This document shows positions 45,638 through 55,144 of a DNA stretch of 64,000 nt, piece by piece. The position numbers were made by a program, and so were the translations under genes. The notes beneath the pieces were generated by a model that was not told the DNA's origin, did no database searches, and was given only the letters and a program-made list of their open reading frames with translations. The first letter of the stretch is position 1; every line of letters starts with the position of its first letter. This DNA is from Verrucomicrobiaceae bacterium. Its GTDB lineage: Bacteria > Verrucomicrobiota > Verrucomicrobiia > Verrucomicrobiales > Verrucomicrobiaceae. The DNA lies in the NCBI GenBank assembly GCA_027489965.1, contig JAIXZA010000084.1, positions 1 to 64,000 of the forward strand. Reading direction: 5' to 3'.

Positions 45638-47953
45638 TTACTTTTTCTCCTCTGCCTTTGCTGTGGTTGGAGTCTTGGTGGACAGCTCCAAGAAGTCACG
45701 GAGGATGTTAACAGTTTCGAACTTCACAGGCTCGATGCCGTAAGGGAACTGGGAACCTTCTGGCTCGGCGTCTTCATCGTCGGACTTTTTGGCCATTCTC
45801 ATGCCAGTGCTTTGCTCGCGGCTGAAGGCGGACTCAGGGACGAGGTCGGCTTTGTCCACGTTATCTAAAGTGAGGTGATAGGTCTTAAAGCCGCCGTCTT
45901 TGATCTTAGCCGTGATTTCTTTGGCGCGTGCTTCTCTTTCGGCTTCTTGTTTTTCGCGGCGCTGTTTGGCTTCTTTGGAGTCCTTTTCACGCTCTGCCAA
46001 ATTCAGGCTGAGGGTGTTTCTGTCGATGCGTTCCTTGAGACGCTTCGATTCGTCGATGACGTTTTGGAATTCTGGATTGGCTTTGATCCGCTCTTCCATG
46101 CGCTTGCGGAGCTCTTCAATGGGAAGTGGGTTTTTGGTGAAGAGATTGTATTTCTGCGCTGGTATGGTGTCGTATGGCAGTGGATTCTCAGCAGAGCCTT
46201 CTCCGATGTCGAGGACGTCGCGGATGGACGGAAGCACCAATTCTGGTTCCACACCTTTAAGCTGTGTCGATCCACCAGCGATGCGGTAGAATTTCTGAAT
46301 GGTGACTTTCAAGTTTCCAGCGCGGTCTTTTTTGGCAAAGAAGGGCATGAAACGCTCGACTGGCAGGATGGTCTGAACGGTGCCTTTACCAAAGGTGGAC
46401 TTGTCACCCACGATGAGGGCGCGGTGGTAGTCCTGGAGGGCGGCGGCTAGAATTTCAGAGGCTGAAGCGCTGGTCTTGTCGGTAAGGACGATCATTGGGC
46501 CGCTGTAGAAGGCTTTTTCATTCTCGCACTCACGGAAGGAGATGGTTCCACGCCAGTCTTTGGCTTGAACGACCGGGCCGGAGGGGACAAAGAGACCGGT
46601 GAGACGGATGGCTTCTTCCAGTGAACCACCACCGTTACCACGCAGATCGAGTACAAGTCCGTCGATGCTTTCCTTCATGAGACGGCTGAGCAAACGCTGG
46701 ACGTCGTCAGTGGTGGAGACGGTGCCATCTTCCATGTCAGCATAGAAGGAGGAGAGATTGATCCAACCCACTTTCAGGGGCTTACCCAATTCAGATGGGG
46801 TGAGGAGGAGTTCGGCATTGGCCAATTTCTCTTTCAGCTCGACTGGACCGCGAGTGATGGTGACGATTTTGGTCGTGGTCGGGTCGGCCGCTGGATTGAC
46901 GCGCATGCGGACGATGGAACCTTCTTTGCCGCGGATCATATCGACGATCTTTTGCAGCTTCATGTATTTGGTTTCCACAAACTCAGCATCTCCTTGGGCG
47001 ACACCAGTGATTTTGTCATTCAGAGTGAGATCACCTTGCTTGTCGGCTGGGCCACCGACAACGATCCCCTGAATTTGGGCTACGTCATCAACCACTCCGA
47101 GGAGCGCGCCGATGCCTACCAGCTTGTGCTTCATCTGGATATTGAAGCTATCTGTTTCCTGGACGCTCATGTACTCTGTATGCGGATCATAGGCAGAGGA
47201 GAGGCAGGAGAGGAAATAATCGACGACGGTCTCTTGATCGTTCTCATTGATGCTTTCGATGAGGCGGTCGTAGTCCTTCATGACACGTTGCTGAGGCGTG
47301 AGGTCTTTTTCTTTGTCTTCATTGGCGACTTCTTTTTTCACTTCGCCTTCTGGCTTTTTCGCGGCGCTATCCGCTGGCTTCTCAGCGGCTTTTTTGGCGG
47401 CTTTCTCGGCCTTCTTCTTGGCTTCTTCGGCCTTGGCTTCGTCAATGAGCTTTTCCTGAAGCATGTTGTCTTCCAGGATGTCTAGCCAGAGCTTGTCCTG
47501 CTCTGCAACGTTTTTTGGATAAGGGGCTTTGTCACGCTTGAGCTCGACTTTGCGATCTGAATCAAAGGTAAACTTGTGGCTATCCAGAGTCTTTTTGATG
47601 AAGGCGATGCGCTCTTCGACACGTTTTTTGTAGATGTCGTAGATCTCGATAGCGGGGCTGATGTTACGCATCAGGACTTGATCGTCGAGTGTGGTCTCGT
47701 AGTTGGCTTTGAAGCCATCGACGTCTTCCTGAGTAAAGAAAACGTGTTTAAAGTCGAGCAGGTTCAGGTAGTTCTGCAGCAGCTTGGCTGACAGTTCGTC
47801 ATCAAAGTCGCGGTGAGAGTAATGCTGGCTCTGAAGCATGTAGGCGACATGCATGGCGACCTGGCCGAAATTGGTGTCACTGGCGGCCGGGGCAGCGGTG
47901 AGTGTTACGGCAGCGAGTGATGCGGCCAGAATGGACAAAGGTTTACGGATCAT
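45638..47953 (-). CDS. Tail-specific (C-terminal processing) protease
   Basis: 771 residues from ATG 47953 (MIRKPLSILAASLAAVTL, signal peptide ending near APAAS); a 45-codon upstream extension is rejected. Layout follows Prc/Tsp: helical N-terminal domain (about 25-240) interrupted by a Lys/Ala/Glu-rich low-complexity insert (about 175-230), PDZ domain (LVGIGALLGVVDD...GGPADKQGDLTLNDKI), S41 catalytic core with Ser in TDKTSASASEIL and Lys in VGDKSTFGKGTVQ, and a C-terminal DUF3340-like helical domain. It degrades misfolded or tagged periplasmic proteins and trims lipoproteins or cell-wall enzymes. It diverges from the MBL gene (103 bases) and ends in a strong terminator. Confidence 0.95.
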   Translation of the reverse strand: MIRKPLSILAASLAAVTLTAAPAASDTNFGQVAMHVAYMLQSQHYSHRDFDDELSAKLLQNYLNLLDFKHVFFTQEDVDGFKANYETTLDDQVLMRNISPAIEIYDIYKKRVEERIAFIKKTLDSHKFTFDSDRKVELKRDKAPYPKNVAEQDKLWLDILEDNMLQEKLIDEAKAEEAKKKAEKAAKKAAEKPADSAAKKPEGEVKKEVANEDKEKDLTPQQRVMKDYDRLIESINENDQETVVDYFLSCLSSAYDPHTEYMSVQETDSFNIQMKHKLVGIGALLGVVDDVAQIQGIVVGGPADKQGDLTLNDKITGVAQGDAEFVETKYMKLQKIVDMIRGKEGSIVRMRVNPAADPTTTKIVTITRGPVELKEKLANAELLLTPSELGKPLKVGWINLSSFYADMEDGTVSTTDDVQRLLSRLMKESIDGLVLDLRGNGGGSLEEAIRLTGLFVPSGPVVQAKDWRGTISFRECENEKAFYSGPMIVLTDKTSASASEILAAALQDYHRALIVGDKSTFGKGTVQTILPVERFMPFFAKKDRAGNLKVTIQKFYRIAGGSTQLKGVEPELVLPSIRDVLDIGEGSAENPLPYDTIPAQKYNLFTKNPLPIEELRKRMEERIKANPEFQNVIDESKRLKERIDRNTLSLNLAEREKDSKEAKQRREKQEAEREARAKEITAKIKDGGFKTYHLTLDNVDKADLVPESAFSREQSTGMRMAKKSDDEDAEPEGSQFPYGIEPVKFETVNILRDFLELSTKTPTTAKAEEKK

Positions 47954-48056
47954 ATAAAAAGGCTTATCCTTATAACGCTGCGTGCAGAGGTATTCGTTAA
48001 TGATTTTGTGGTTTGCTGGTTGAATTGTCCAACGGTTTCCCACACTAAGAGGCACT

Positions 48057-48680
48057 ATGGCTGATATTTCCACATATACGGGCGGCATCGCTCAGACCAA
48101 TGGCTACCTTTTTACTCTCCCAGGGGGCACGATTCTGGTGGATGCGCCAGATGGGGTGGCGGCTTGGCTCAAAAAGCGCGGGGTGAAGGTGGATGCACTT
48201 TTGCTGACACATCAGCATTTTGATCATGTGATGGACGCGGCGGCGGTCAAGGAGCAGCAGGGATGTCAGGTATATGCCTGGTCCACACTGTCGAAGGAAT
48301 TAACCCTGGAGGCGCTCTTTGGTGCCTCAAGGGGTAGTGCGTACGCAGTGCCTGAGTTTGTGGTGGATGTGGTGCTGGCGGGTCTGCCTGAGGTGGCTGT
48401 GCTGGGCGCAAACTTTGAGCTGATGCATGTGCCGGGGCATTCTCCAGATAGCCTTTGTTTTTATTTGGCTGAGGCCAAGTGGCTATTTGGCGGTGATGTG
48501 CTTTTCTTGGATGGAGTTGGCCGTACGGACTTCCCGGGTGGTTCCTTTGAGCAGCTGGCGGCGGGGATTGAAACCAAGCTGTGGCCTCTACCGGCGGTGA
48601 CCACGGTCTGGTCGGGGCACGGTGATGAGACGACGATCGGACGGGAAAAAGCAGAGAATCCGTTTGTCGGTCAGGCTTGA
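48057..48680 (+). CDS. MBL-fold metallohydrolase (glyoxalase II-like)
   Basis: A 207-residue cytoplasmic protein with the metal motifs of the metallo-beta-lactamase fold: THQHFDHVMD (HxHxDH), VPGHSPDS, FGGDVLFLDGVGRTDFPGG (bridging Asp) and VWSGHGDETTIGREKAENPF (final His). It resembles GloB2/YcbL-type hydrolases that cleave thioesters such as S-lactoylglutathione; the exact substrate is open. It converges with the ribokinase gene, overlapping it by 10 bases. Confidence 0.92.
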   Translation: MADISTYTGGIAQTNGYLFTLPGGTILVDAPDGVAAWLKKRGVKVDALLLTHQHFDHVMDAAAVKEQQGCQVYAWSTLSKELTLEALFGASRGSAYAVPEFVVDVVLAGLPEVAVLGANFELMHVPGHSPDSLCFYLAEAKWLFGGDVLFLDGVGRTDFPGGSFEQLAAGIETKLWPLPAVTTVWSGHGDETTIGREKAENPFVGQA

Positions 48681-49600
48681 TCCATGGCCAGTCTGGTCAT
48701 GGCGCTCTGAACATCTCCACGGTGTGGCATTCCCTCTTGAGCCCCCAGCTGGAGAGTCGATAGAGCGGCGGCAACATTGGCCCACTTGACCGATTCATTG
48801 ATGGAGACGCCTTCGGCAAAATGCGCCGTAAATGCTCCAGCAAAGGCATCTCCGGCACCGGTCGTATCTACGGGTGTGATAGGATGGGCTGGCGCTTCAC
48901 TGAGAGTGATTTTAGAGAGGCATAGAGTGGGTTTAGGACCTCGGGTGATGATGAGTTGGCGGATGCCTTTGCTGCTCAGTTGTCCTTGAATTCCGGCGGG
49001 GTCGGTGATCCCAAAGATCTGAGCGGCTTCCTTTTCGTTAACGATGAGGACGTCAATCGTCACCTCTCCCCACGGGAAGTCTGCGCGGATGGGGGAAGCG
49101 TTAAGAATAGCAGGGACAGAGGTTTCATTGGCGATGCCAATGGCTGCCAACACTGTATCGAGAGGGATCTCCATCTGCACGAGCATGGCTTTAGAAACAG
49201 CAATGCGTGAGCGCTGCATTTTCACCGAGGGTGCGGTAAGGGCGGTATTGGCTCCGGGTATGACGATGATTTGGTTTTCTCCCTGAGCATCCACGCTGAT
49301 AAAAGCGGAGCCTGTGCTGCCGCGAATGGTGTTCAGGGAGCTGCAATTGATGTTTTCTCGCCTGAGATGATTGCGGTAATCGCGGCCCTCTGGATCATCG
49401 CCGAGACAGGCAATGATGTTCACCTGAGCTCCTTGACGAGCGGCGGCGAGCGCTTGATTGCCGCCTTTGCCGCCGAAGCGTTTTTCTAATTTCGAGGCCA
49501 GCACAGTTTCACCCGCTGTGGGCAAGTGCGTCACCTGCGCGATGAGGTCCACGTTGAGTGAGCCGAGAACGACGATGTTTGCTGCATTGGATCTTGCCAT
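48671..49600 (-). CDS. rbsK: Ribokinase (PfkB family)
   Basis: A 309-residue sugar kinase. Seen: VVLGSLNVDLIAQVTHLPTAGETV, FGGKGGNQALAAARQGA (PfkB signature 1), IITRGPKP, and PVDTTGAGDAFAGAFTAHFA (signature 2, anion hole and catalytic Asp). The N-terminal motif and GGKGGNQA fit ribokinase, which phosphorylates ribose for the pentose phosphate pathway; tkt and rpe are elsewhere in this window. No ribose transporter is adjacent. Confidence 0.9.
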   Translation of the reverse strand: MARSNAANIVVLGSLNVDLIAQVTHLPTAGETVLASKLEKRFGGKGGNQALAAARQGAQVNIIACLGDDPEGRDYRNHLRRENINCSSLNTIRGSTGSAFISVDAQGENQIIVIPGANTALTAPSVKMQRSRIAVSKAMLVQMEIPLDTVLAAIGIANETSVPAILNASPIRADFPWGEVTIDVLIVNEKEAAQIFGITDPAGIQGQLSSKGIRQLIITRGPKPTLCLSKITLSEAPAHPITPVDTTGAGDAFAGAFTAHFAEGVSINESVKWANVAAALSTLQLGAQEGMPHRGDVQSAMTRLAMDQA

Positions 49601-49638
49601 GCGATGGAATACAGAGGCTGTGGAGCTGATCTAGCCTA

Positions 49639-52212
49639 TTACTTCAGCTTAATGAGCCGATCTTTAGTCCAGGCGAGCCCTTGCTGAATGACTTCGTCAC
49701 CAGGACTGACGGCAGCAAGTTGCTCCCATTTCTGAGCGCCTTTAGTGAAGGCTTCTTTGGCTTCCGCTTTTTTAGAGAGTGACTGGCTTGTGTGTCCTAG
49801 CACGCCATACATTTGGGCGAGCTGGATCTCCCACTGTCGGCGTTCGGGTGAGGTGGCTGTTTGCTGATCTTTGGCTAAAAGTGCCTCCATGGCCTCGATG
49901 GCTTGTTTGACAATGGGGAGCCCGGAGTTGGGTTTCCCTAGATCGGACATCAGTTCCGCATACTCACCGCGCATTTTCGCAAGGAGCGCACCATAGCGAA
50001 TGTTGTCCTTTTCATCAGCTAGGATTTCATTGAGCAGCTCAATGCCGTCTTGCTTCTTTTTGACTGCATCGCCTGGAGTTCCTGCATCCCGATCTAGCAG
50101 GGAGATATCGCCATAATTGCGCGCCATGAGGTACTTTACATCAGCCCATTCTGGCAAAAGACGATTCAGTTCCAGGAGGATCGGAATGGCTTGTTGATGA
50201 GCTTCACGGGCCTCTTTGGCACCGATATTCTTGCTGATGAGTTCAGCAAGCTCGGTGTAAGCTTCCGCCAAAAGCAGCGCCTGTTCCTGATTGCGAGGAG
50301 ACGAGTTCATGACCAGCTGACCCATCTCTGTCACGGCATCAATGAGTGTGGTCAGGGCATCCTGAAGTCGCCCGGCTTCCCGCTGGGCCTGGCCTTTAGC
50401 AAACTTGGCTCTGGCGAGCAGGAAGTTCTCATCAGCAATCAATTCAGCACCAATGATCGCTGGATCTAGCACCTCGGGCACCTTGGCCAAGGCTTTTTCG
50501 GCTTCGGTTAAATCACCTGATTGAAGAGTCCGACGTCCGTATTCCATCCAGGCGCGTGCGGATTCATTCCTGGCGAGCCGATTCTTTGGATCGGCACTCA
50601 GGCCCTCGGTCAATGCCGATGTGGCTCCTTTGAGAAGAGTTAAGGAGGCTGCCCGCTCGCCACGATGATCATGAATGTCTGAAAGCAGCAGGCTGTAGCG
50701 GCCCAGCCATTGTTGATAGAGTGGGCCTTGAGGTGTGGTGCCAGCACTCTGTAAAAGTAGCGCCGCCTGATCTCGTGCTTTTTGCAGATAGGTCAAAGCC
50801 TGGGTGTGGTCACGCAGGCGCAGGTAAATTTGGCCAATATTGCCATAGGCCCGCAAGCGCTCGACGCCAAGAGCTGGATTCGCCTCTAAAGCGGGAAGTC
50901 CAGCGGTGCAGAAGCTGAGGGCCTCTTTAAGTTGGCCTTTGGAGAACTCGACATCGAGCTGATTGTTCGTTGGTGTTTGCAGGAGCTGCGTGAGGAACTG
51001 ATCCACGGCATTCTGGGAATGCTGAAGATTCATATCCGCCGTCTTTTTCTCGTTGATGGCGGTATCACGCTGCTGGGTCAGTAAGCCGATTTTATCATCG
51101 CGCACTTTTTTCTCCTGGGCCAAAACGCTGTCTTGCTGGGAAATGATGACCTCATCTTTTTGAGCCCGACGCAACTGGGAAAAGCCATAGATAATGCTGA
51201 GCGTCAGGCCTGTGGCCAAAGCAATCCCAATCGCCATCAGAGTGCGGACTTTGATGGCCTGCTTTTTCCGTTCCTGAACGGTCTGCTCACGCGACTCTTC
51301 GAGGAGGTAGTCAGATTCCAGGACCTCAAACTCGCGGACCACTTCCCGCAGATCGGACCAGCGGGCAGCAGGATTCAGGTCCAGGGCGCGCTCAATGATG
51401 TTTCGGCGGCGTTCGTCCCATTTGGAATGGGGCATAGTTGGCCAGCTGATTTTTGGCTGTGCTCGGACGGCGCTCACCAGCGCGCTACTATCAATACCAT
51501 AGGCTAGTCCAGAGGCAGCCTTCGTTTGCACCAGATTCAGCTGATCCTGCCATGCCTGCGCAGCGCGTGGGAACTTACCCGTCAGAAGGCGATAAGACAA
51601 AACACCAAAGCTATAAACGTCCCAAGAAGGGCCATAACCTGCGAAGACCCCGTCTGGGTTCTCTGCCTGTTCGGGGCAAAGATGCACAAAATGGTCTGTC
51701 AGTTCCAAATGATGAATGCCACCTACCCAACCTTGGGCGATGTCCGTGAGGCGAATGCTAGACTCGGCATCATCCTCCAGCAGGACATTGCAGGGGCGCA
51801 GATTGCCATGCGGGATGCCGTGCTTGTGCAGCCAGGAGAGAGCATCCGCGACCTGATAAATATAACTCCAAGCGCTCTCGGCAGGGATTCCATTGCAGAC
51901 GGACTCCAAGGTTGGCGACTGCCACTGGCGGCGGCCCTGACTATCCTTTGTCATGACGCCCACCAATGGTGTGGCTAGGTAATAAGGACTCCTATCAAAA
52001 TTGTAATCTTCAATCGCTAAAATACCGCGATGATGCGGCATCTGCTGCATCGCCTGGATAGCCGTGCTGAGCGACTTGCGATTGATCGCCATTGAAGAGA
52101 AAATCTTCACGGCACAGGACTTTCCACCTGCACTAGCGCGATACACAGCTCCACAGCGGCCACTGCCGATCAAATCCAACAACTCATGTCCAGCAATCTC
52201 GGGGAGACTCAT
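49639..52212 (-). CDS. Membrane Ser/Thr pseudokinase with C-terminal TPR-like repeats
   Basis: An 857-residue protein with a kinase-fold domain at about 8-300: glycine loop IGSGRCGAVYRA, K36 in CAVKIF, helix-F Asp in WDVYSFGVLSYRLLTG. The catalytic loop reads HGNLRPCN, so the HRD Asp is N137; the metal Asp is kept as TDI (D157), but DFG is not intact. It is therefore probably a pseudokinase. A membrane helix lies around 325-345 (TLMAIGIALATGLTLSIIYGF), then a coiled coil (350-400) and TPR-like repeats to the C-terminus (AYGNIGQIYLRLRDHTQALTYL, WMEYGRRTLQSGDLTEAEKAL). The repeats would be periplasmic. Likely a scaffold or sensor; partners unknown. Confidence 0.88.
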   Translation of the reverse strand: MSLPEIAGHELLDLIGSGRCGAVYRASAGGKSCAVKIFSSMAINRKSLSTAIQAMQQMPHHRGILAIEDYNFDRSPYYLATPLVGVMTKDSQGRRQWQSPTLESVCNGIPAESAWSYIYQVADALSWLHKHGIPHGNLRPCNVLLEDDAESSIRLTDIAQGWVGGIHHLELTDHFVHLCPEQAENPDGVFAGYGPSWDVYSFGVLSYRLLTGKFPRAAQAWQDQLNLVQTKAASGLAYGIDSSALVSAVRAQPKISWPTMPHSKWDERRRNIIERALDLNPAARWSDLREVVREFEVLESDYLLEESREQTVQERKKQAIKVRTLMAIGIALATGLTLSIIYGFSQLRRAQKDEVIISQQDSVLAQEKKVRDDKIGLLTQQRDTAINEKKTADMNLQHSQNAVDQFLTQLLQTPTNNQLDVEFSKGQLKEALSFCTAGLPALEANPALGVERLRAYGNIGQIYLRLRDHTQALTYLQKARDQAALLLQSAGTTPQGPLYQQWLGRYSLLLSDIHDHRGERAASLTLLKGATSALTEGLSADPKNRLARNESARAWMEYGRRTLQSGDLTEAEKALAKVPEVLDPAIIGAELIADENFLLARAKFAKGQAQREAGRLQDALTTLIDAVTEMGQLVMNSSPRNQEQALLLAEAYTELAELISKNIGAKEAREAHQQAIPILLELNRLLPEWADVKYLMARNYGDISLLDRDAGTPGDAVKKKQDGIELLNEILADEKDNIRYGALLAKMRGEYAELMSDLGKPNSGLPIVKQAIEAMEALLAKDQQTATSPERRQWEIQLAQMYGVLGHTSQSLSKKAEAKEAFTKGAQKWEQLAAVSPGDEVIQQGLAWTKDRLIKLK

Positions 52213-52345
52213 GCAGCGGGCTCTAGGTTGATTGTCATGGTAGGTGGTTCAGTGCCAACTGGCTGAGCTGGCACTAAGCGAAAAGATGCAGCATTTGCCC
52301 AAAGGAATCAAGCCGCGCCTTAAACTTGAGAAAGAAAGTCTTTCT

Positions 52346-52978
52346 TTAATCTAGCTCTAAATAAAGGCTGCTGCGCAGGCGCTCGGCTTCAATCAAGGTG
52401 CGGAATTTTGCCTCATCACTCTCCCTGGTGTCGCTGATCAGGCAGTAGCGGTAGTCACGCCAATGCTTCATTTCCGCCTCCGCATTCACCATGCGTAATT
52501 CCACGACTTCGGCGCTGTCGGTACCCCGTCCAGATAAGCGATTACGCAGTTCATTCAGACTGGGTGGCATGACAAAAATGTCTGTTAGGCAATGGCGCAC
52601 TAGGTCATCTTCGCAGCCTCGCACCTGGTTGGCTCCCTGAACATCGATGTCCATAAACACGTCCACCCCACGACGGAGATTGTCAAAAACGTAGCTCTTG
52701 AGCGTCCCATACCAGCGATTGTGCACTCGGGCGTATTCAAAGAGCTCGCCACGGTCCACCCTGGCTAAAAAGTCAGCTTCATCCAAAAAGAAATAATCCT
52801 TTCCATCCACCTCGCCCGGCCTAGGTGGGCGAGTCGTGCAGGAGACAGAAAAGACGGACGAAGTGCCATCACAGACCTTCCGGCAGAGCGTGGTCTTGCC
52901 TGTCCCTGAAGGGCCGGAGACGACGATCAGCATACCAAGGCGGGGTGTGTTTGGAGTCATAGATATGCGTTTACCCAT
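52346..52978 (-). CDS. gmk: Guanylate kinase
   Basis: About 210 residues from ATG 52978, chosen because GAAGG lies six bases upstream; an ATG at 52984 abuts that Shine-Dalgarno sequence. It phosphorylates GMP to GDP. Seen: P-loop VVSGPSGTGKTTLCRKV, the GMP-binding SCTTRPPRPGEVDGKDYFF, FLARVDRGELFEYARVHNRWYGT, and DIDVQGANQVR. Length and motif order are typical. Upstream of the pseudokinase gene, separated by 133 bases. Confidence 0.95.
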   Translation of the reverse strand: MGKRISMTPNTPRLGMLIVVSGPSGTGKTTLCRKVCDGTSSVFSVSCTTRPPRPGEVDGKDYFFLDEADFLARVDRGELFEYARVHNRWYGTLKSYVFDNLRRGVDVFMDIDVQGANQVRGCEDDLVRHCLTDIFVMPPSLNELRNRLSGRGTDSAEVVELRMVNAEAEMKHWRDYRYCLISDTRESDEAKFRTLIEAERLRSSLYLELD

Positions 52979-53080
52979 GCCCATCCTTCACGCAACCGCT
53001 TTGGCAAAGTAGCTCACCCTCGAAAGGCAGATTCGCAAGAAGGTTGCCAGTCGTCATTCGCGGTTTAGCATGAGGCCGTG

Positions 53081-54055
53081 ATGCGTCTCTCTCTTGTTTT
53101 GATTATCACTGGGATCTGTCTGGCTGCCCAGGCCCAAGATACCGGTCCGAAAGGCAATGCTGTCAATGTGCCTACGGATCGCAACAAGATCCTGCAACTT
53201 CAGATCTTCATGGATAAGCATCTCTTTGGCCCTGGGAAGCTGGACGGAGCTATCGGCGAGTTCACCTACAAAGCCATCGTGAATTACAACTTTGCTCGTG
53301 GACACAAGGACATTTACAATTGGTCGTATGCCCTAGCCGAAGCTGAGCGTGAGGTGCCAGTTGTTTTTGCTGCCTTTAAAATCCGCTCTGACCTCATGCG
53401 CTACGTGGCCCCAGATTTGCCGATGGATCCAGAGGACCAGGTCAAATTCCCCTACATGGCTTATCGCAGTATGTTGGAACTCGTCGCCGAACGCTTTCAC
53501 ACGGAGGAGGAATTTCTCATCAAAATCAATCCTGATAAAAACCTGGCCAAACTCAAGGCCAACAGTTTGATCGTTGTGCCCAATGTCAGTTCCTTTCGGA
53601 TTGAGGACGTGAAGTCCATGGCCAGCTTCAAGGCCGATCCTGCTCTTAGCAAAAACACCATCGTGGTTGATACGACTGAGCGTATCGCCGTGGTTTACAG
53701 CCCGACGGAAAAGCTGCTCGCCGCCTTCCCCATCACGCCAGGCAAGCCTGAATTCATTCCCGTGGGCAGTTGGAAACTCATGACCATGATGACCACGCCA
53801 ACCTTCCGCTACGACAAGCAATTCCTGGAAGAAGGCGTGCGTGGCAAGGAGGCCTTCCAGCTACCACCCGGCCCGAACAGCCCCATCGGCATCATTTGGA
53901 ATGGCATTAGCAAATCAGGCATCGGACTCCACGGGACGGCTTCCCCAAAGACCATCGGCCGCAGTCAAAGCGCTGGTTGCGTCCGCTTTGCCAATTGGGA
54001 CGCCATTCGTCTGCCCAGTCTCGTGCGGCCAGGGGCTAAGGTGATCGTGAGATAA
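53081..54055 (+). CDS. L,D-transpeptidase (YkuD/ErfK family)
   Basis: A 324-residue exported protein from ATG 53081 (signal peptide MRLSLVLIITGICLAAQAQ; a GTG precedes it). A peptidoglycan-binding-like helical domain (about 30-75), a LysM-like segment (about 125-170, LKANSLIVVPN), then the YkuD domain (about 190-320) ending in the catalytic motif HGTASPKTIGRSQSAGCVRFANWD with nucleophile Cys and conserved His and Arg. It would make 3-3 cross-links or attach proteins to peptidoglycan in the periplasm. A hairpin follows the stop directly. Confidence 0.93.
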   Translation: MRLSLVLIITGICLAAQAQDTGPKGNAVNVPTDRNKILQLQIFMDKHLFGPGKLDGAIGEFTYKAIVNYNFARGHKDIYNWSYALAEAEREVPVVFAAFKIRSDLMRYVAPDLPMDPEDQVKFPYMAYRSMLELVAERFHTEEEFLIKINPDKNLAKLKANSLIVVPNVSSFRIEDVKSMASFKADPALSKNTIVVDTTERIAVVYSPTEKLLAAFPITPGKPEFIPVGSWKLMTMMTTPTFRYDKQFLEEGVRGKEAFQLPPGPNSPIGIIWNGISKSGIGLHGTASPKTIGRSQSAGCVRFANWDAIRLPSLVRPGAKVIVR

Positions 54056-54056
54056 C

Positions 54057-54084
54057 CACGTCTGAATTTTTCGATTCAGGCGTG
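54057..54084 (+). terminator. Hairpin after the L,D-transpeptidase gene
   Basis: CACGTCTGAAT (54057-54067) pairs with ATTCAGGCGTG (54074-54084), an 11-bp stem with one wobble and a TTTTCG loop, beginning two bases after the stop. No T-run follows, so it may stabilise the mRNA 3' end or be a weak terminator. Confidence 0.5.
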
Positions 54085-54173
54085 ACCGATTCCATCGGGT
54101 GCTGGTGGAAGGATCGCAAATTTGATTGCATTTTTCAGGTGAGTTTTTGAATCTTCGGATCTAGTTTGGTGCC

Positions 54174-55049
54174 ATGACGTCAACCAACAATCCTCATTAC
54201 CTGCGCTTTTTCAGTGCTGTGGGAGTGATTTGTGTTTTTGGGGTTCTCGGCTGTACAGCGCTAAAACTACCCGGCAAGGCTCCAAAGAAAACGGATGCTG
54301 CTGCGAATGTCGAAAAACCTGAGAAGGACAAGGACAAAGCCGAGTCAAAGATCGCTGATGCGGCGTCATCGGTAGATCTGAGTTTTCTCCTGACGATGAA
54401 TTATTCTGAGGCCAAGGCGATATCGGCCCAGACGATGGAACTCCCACATGGGGTGCGGATTGCAGCGGATAGCATTGAGGTTCTAAAAATGGACAAGGAG
54501 AACAATCCCAAGCGTATCCGCGCCAAGGGAAAGGTTTACATTGAAAGTGGTGAGGGACAGGATTCTTCCAAGGCGCTTTGTCAGGAGGCGCTCATTACCT
54601 TTGATGAAATCATTCTCCGGGGAAAACCCATCCTCCAGCGTGGTGGCAGCATTGTCGAGGGGCTGAATGATCAAACGGTCGCTTACATGCTGGGAACTCG
54701 ACTGCGCGTCATTGGGCTTCACCGTTTGACCAATCAAGACACCATGGTGGCCATGTTACCGGATTTAGGCCCCTGGGCGTCTGGGCCAAATCTCTTGCTT
54801 CCAGCTTTGGCAGAGGACTCGGTGCCCAATAATATTCGTGAAGAAATGCTCAAGGCCGCAGAGGCGGAGGCTGTGTTACAATACAATCGTTCCGAAGCCC
54901 AGAGCCAACCGGATGCTCCACCGGCACCTTGGGTGAAAGGTGTTGAGGGTAAGCCAGAATCGACTCCTTTGAAATCAGCTGCGCCTGCCGTCAAAGCGAA
55001 CGAAGGCAGGCGTAGTTCTGCTAAACCTAGTGTTCGCAAGGCGGCCTAA
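54174..55049 (+). CDS. LptA/OstA-like lipoprotein
   Basis: A 291-residue protein with a lipobox (GVLGC) after the signal sequence. A charged Lys/Asp linker follows, then a ~110-residue region resembling one OstA/LptA beta-jellyroll unit: GVRIAADSIEVLKMDKE, RIRAKGKVYIESGEG, KALCQEALITFDEIILRGKPILQRGG. LptA-type domains carry lipopolysaccharide across the periplasm; a lipid-anchored single-unit form is unusual. The C-terminal ~80 residues are Pro/Ala/Ser/Lys-rich and disordered. The family call rests on pattern alone. Confidence 0.55.
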   Translation: MTSTNNPHYLRFFSAVGVICVFGVLGCTALKLPGKAPKKTDAAANVEKPEKDKDKAESKIADAASSVDLSFLLTMNYSEAKAISAQTMELPHGVRIAADSIEVLKMDKENNPKRIRAKGKVYIESGEGQDSSKALCQEALITFDEIILRGKPILQRGGSIVEGLNDQTVAYMLGTRLRVIGLHRLTNQDTMVAMLPDLGPWASGPNLLLPALAEDSVPNNIREEMLKAAEAEAVLQYNRSEAQSQPDAPPAPWVKGVEGKPESTPLKSAAPAVKANEGRRSSAKPSVRKAA

Positions 55050-55144
55050 TCCAAAGGGTGGTCTTGTGCCTTGTATAAAAGGTGAAGCTCGATTGACGAA
55101 AGAGGCGTTATGAAGCGGGCGTTTCTTCGCGCACCTTTCTTTTC

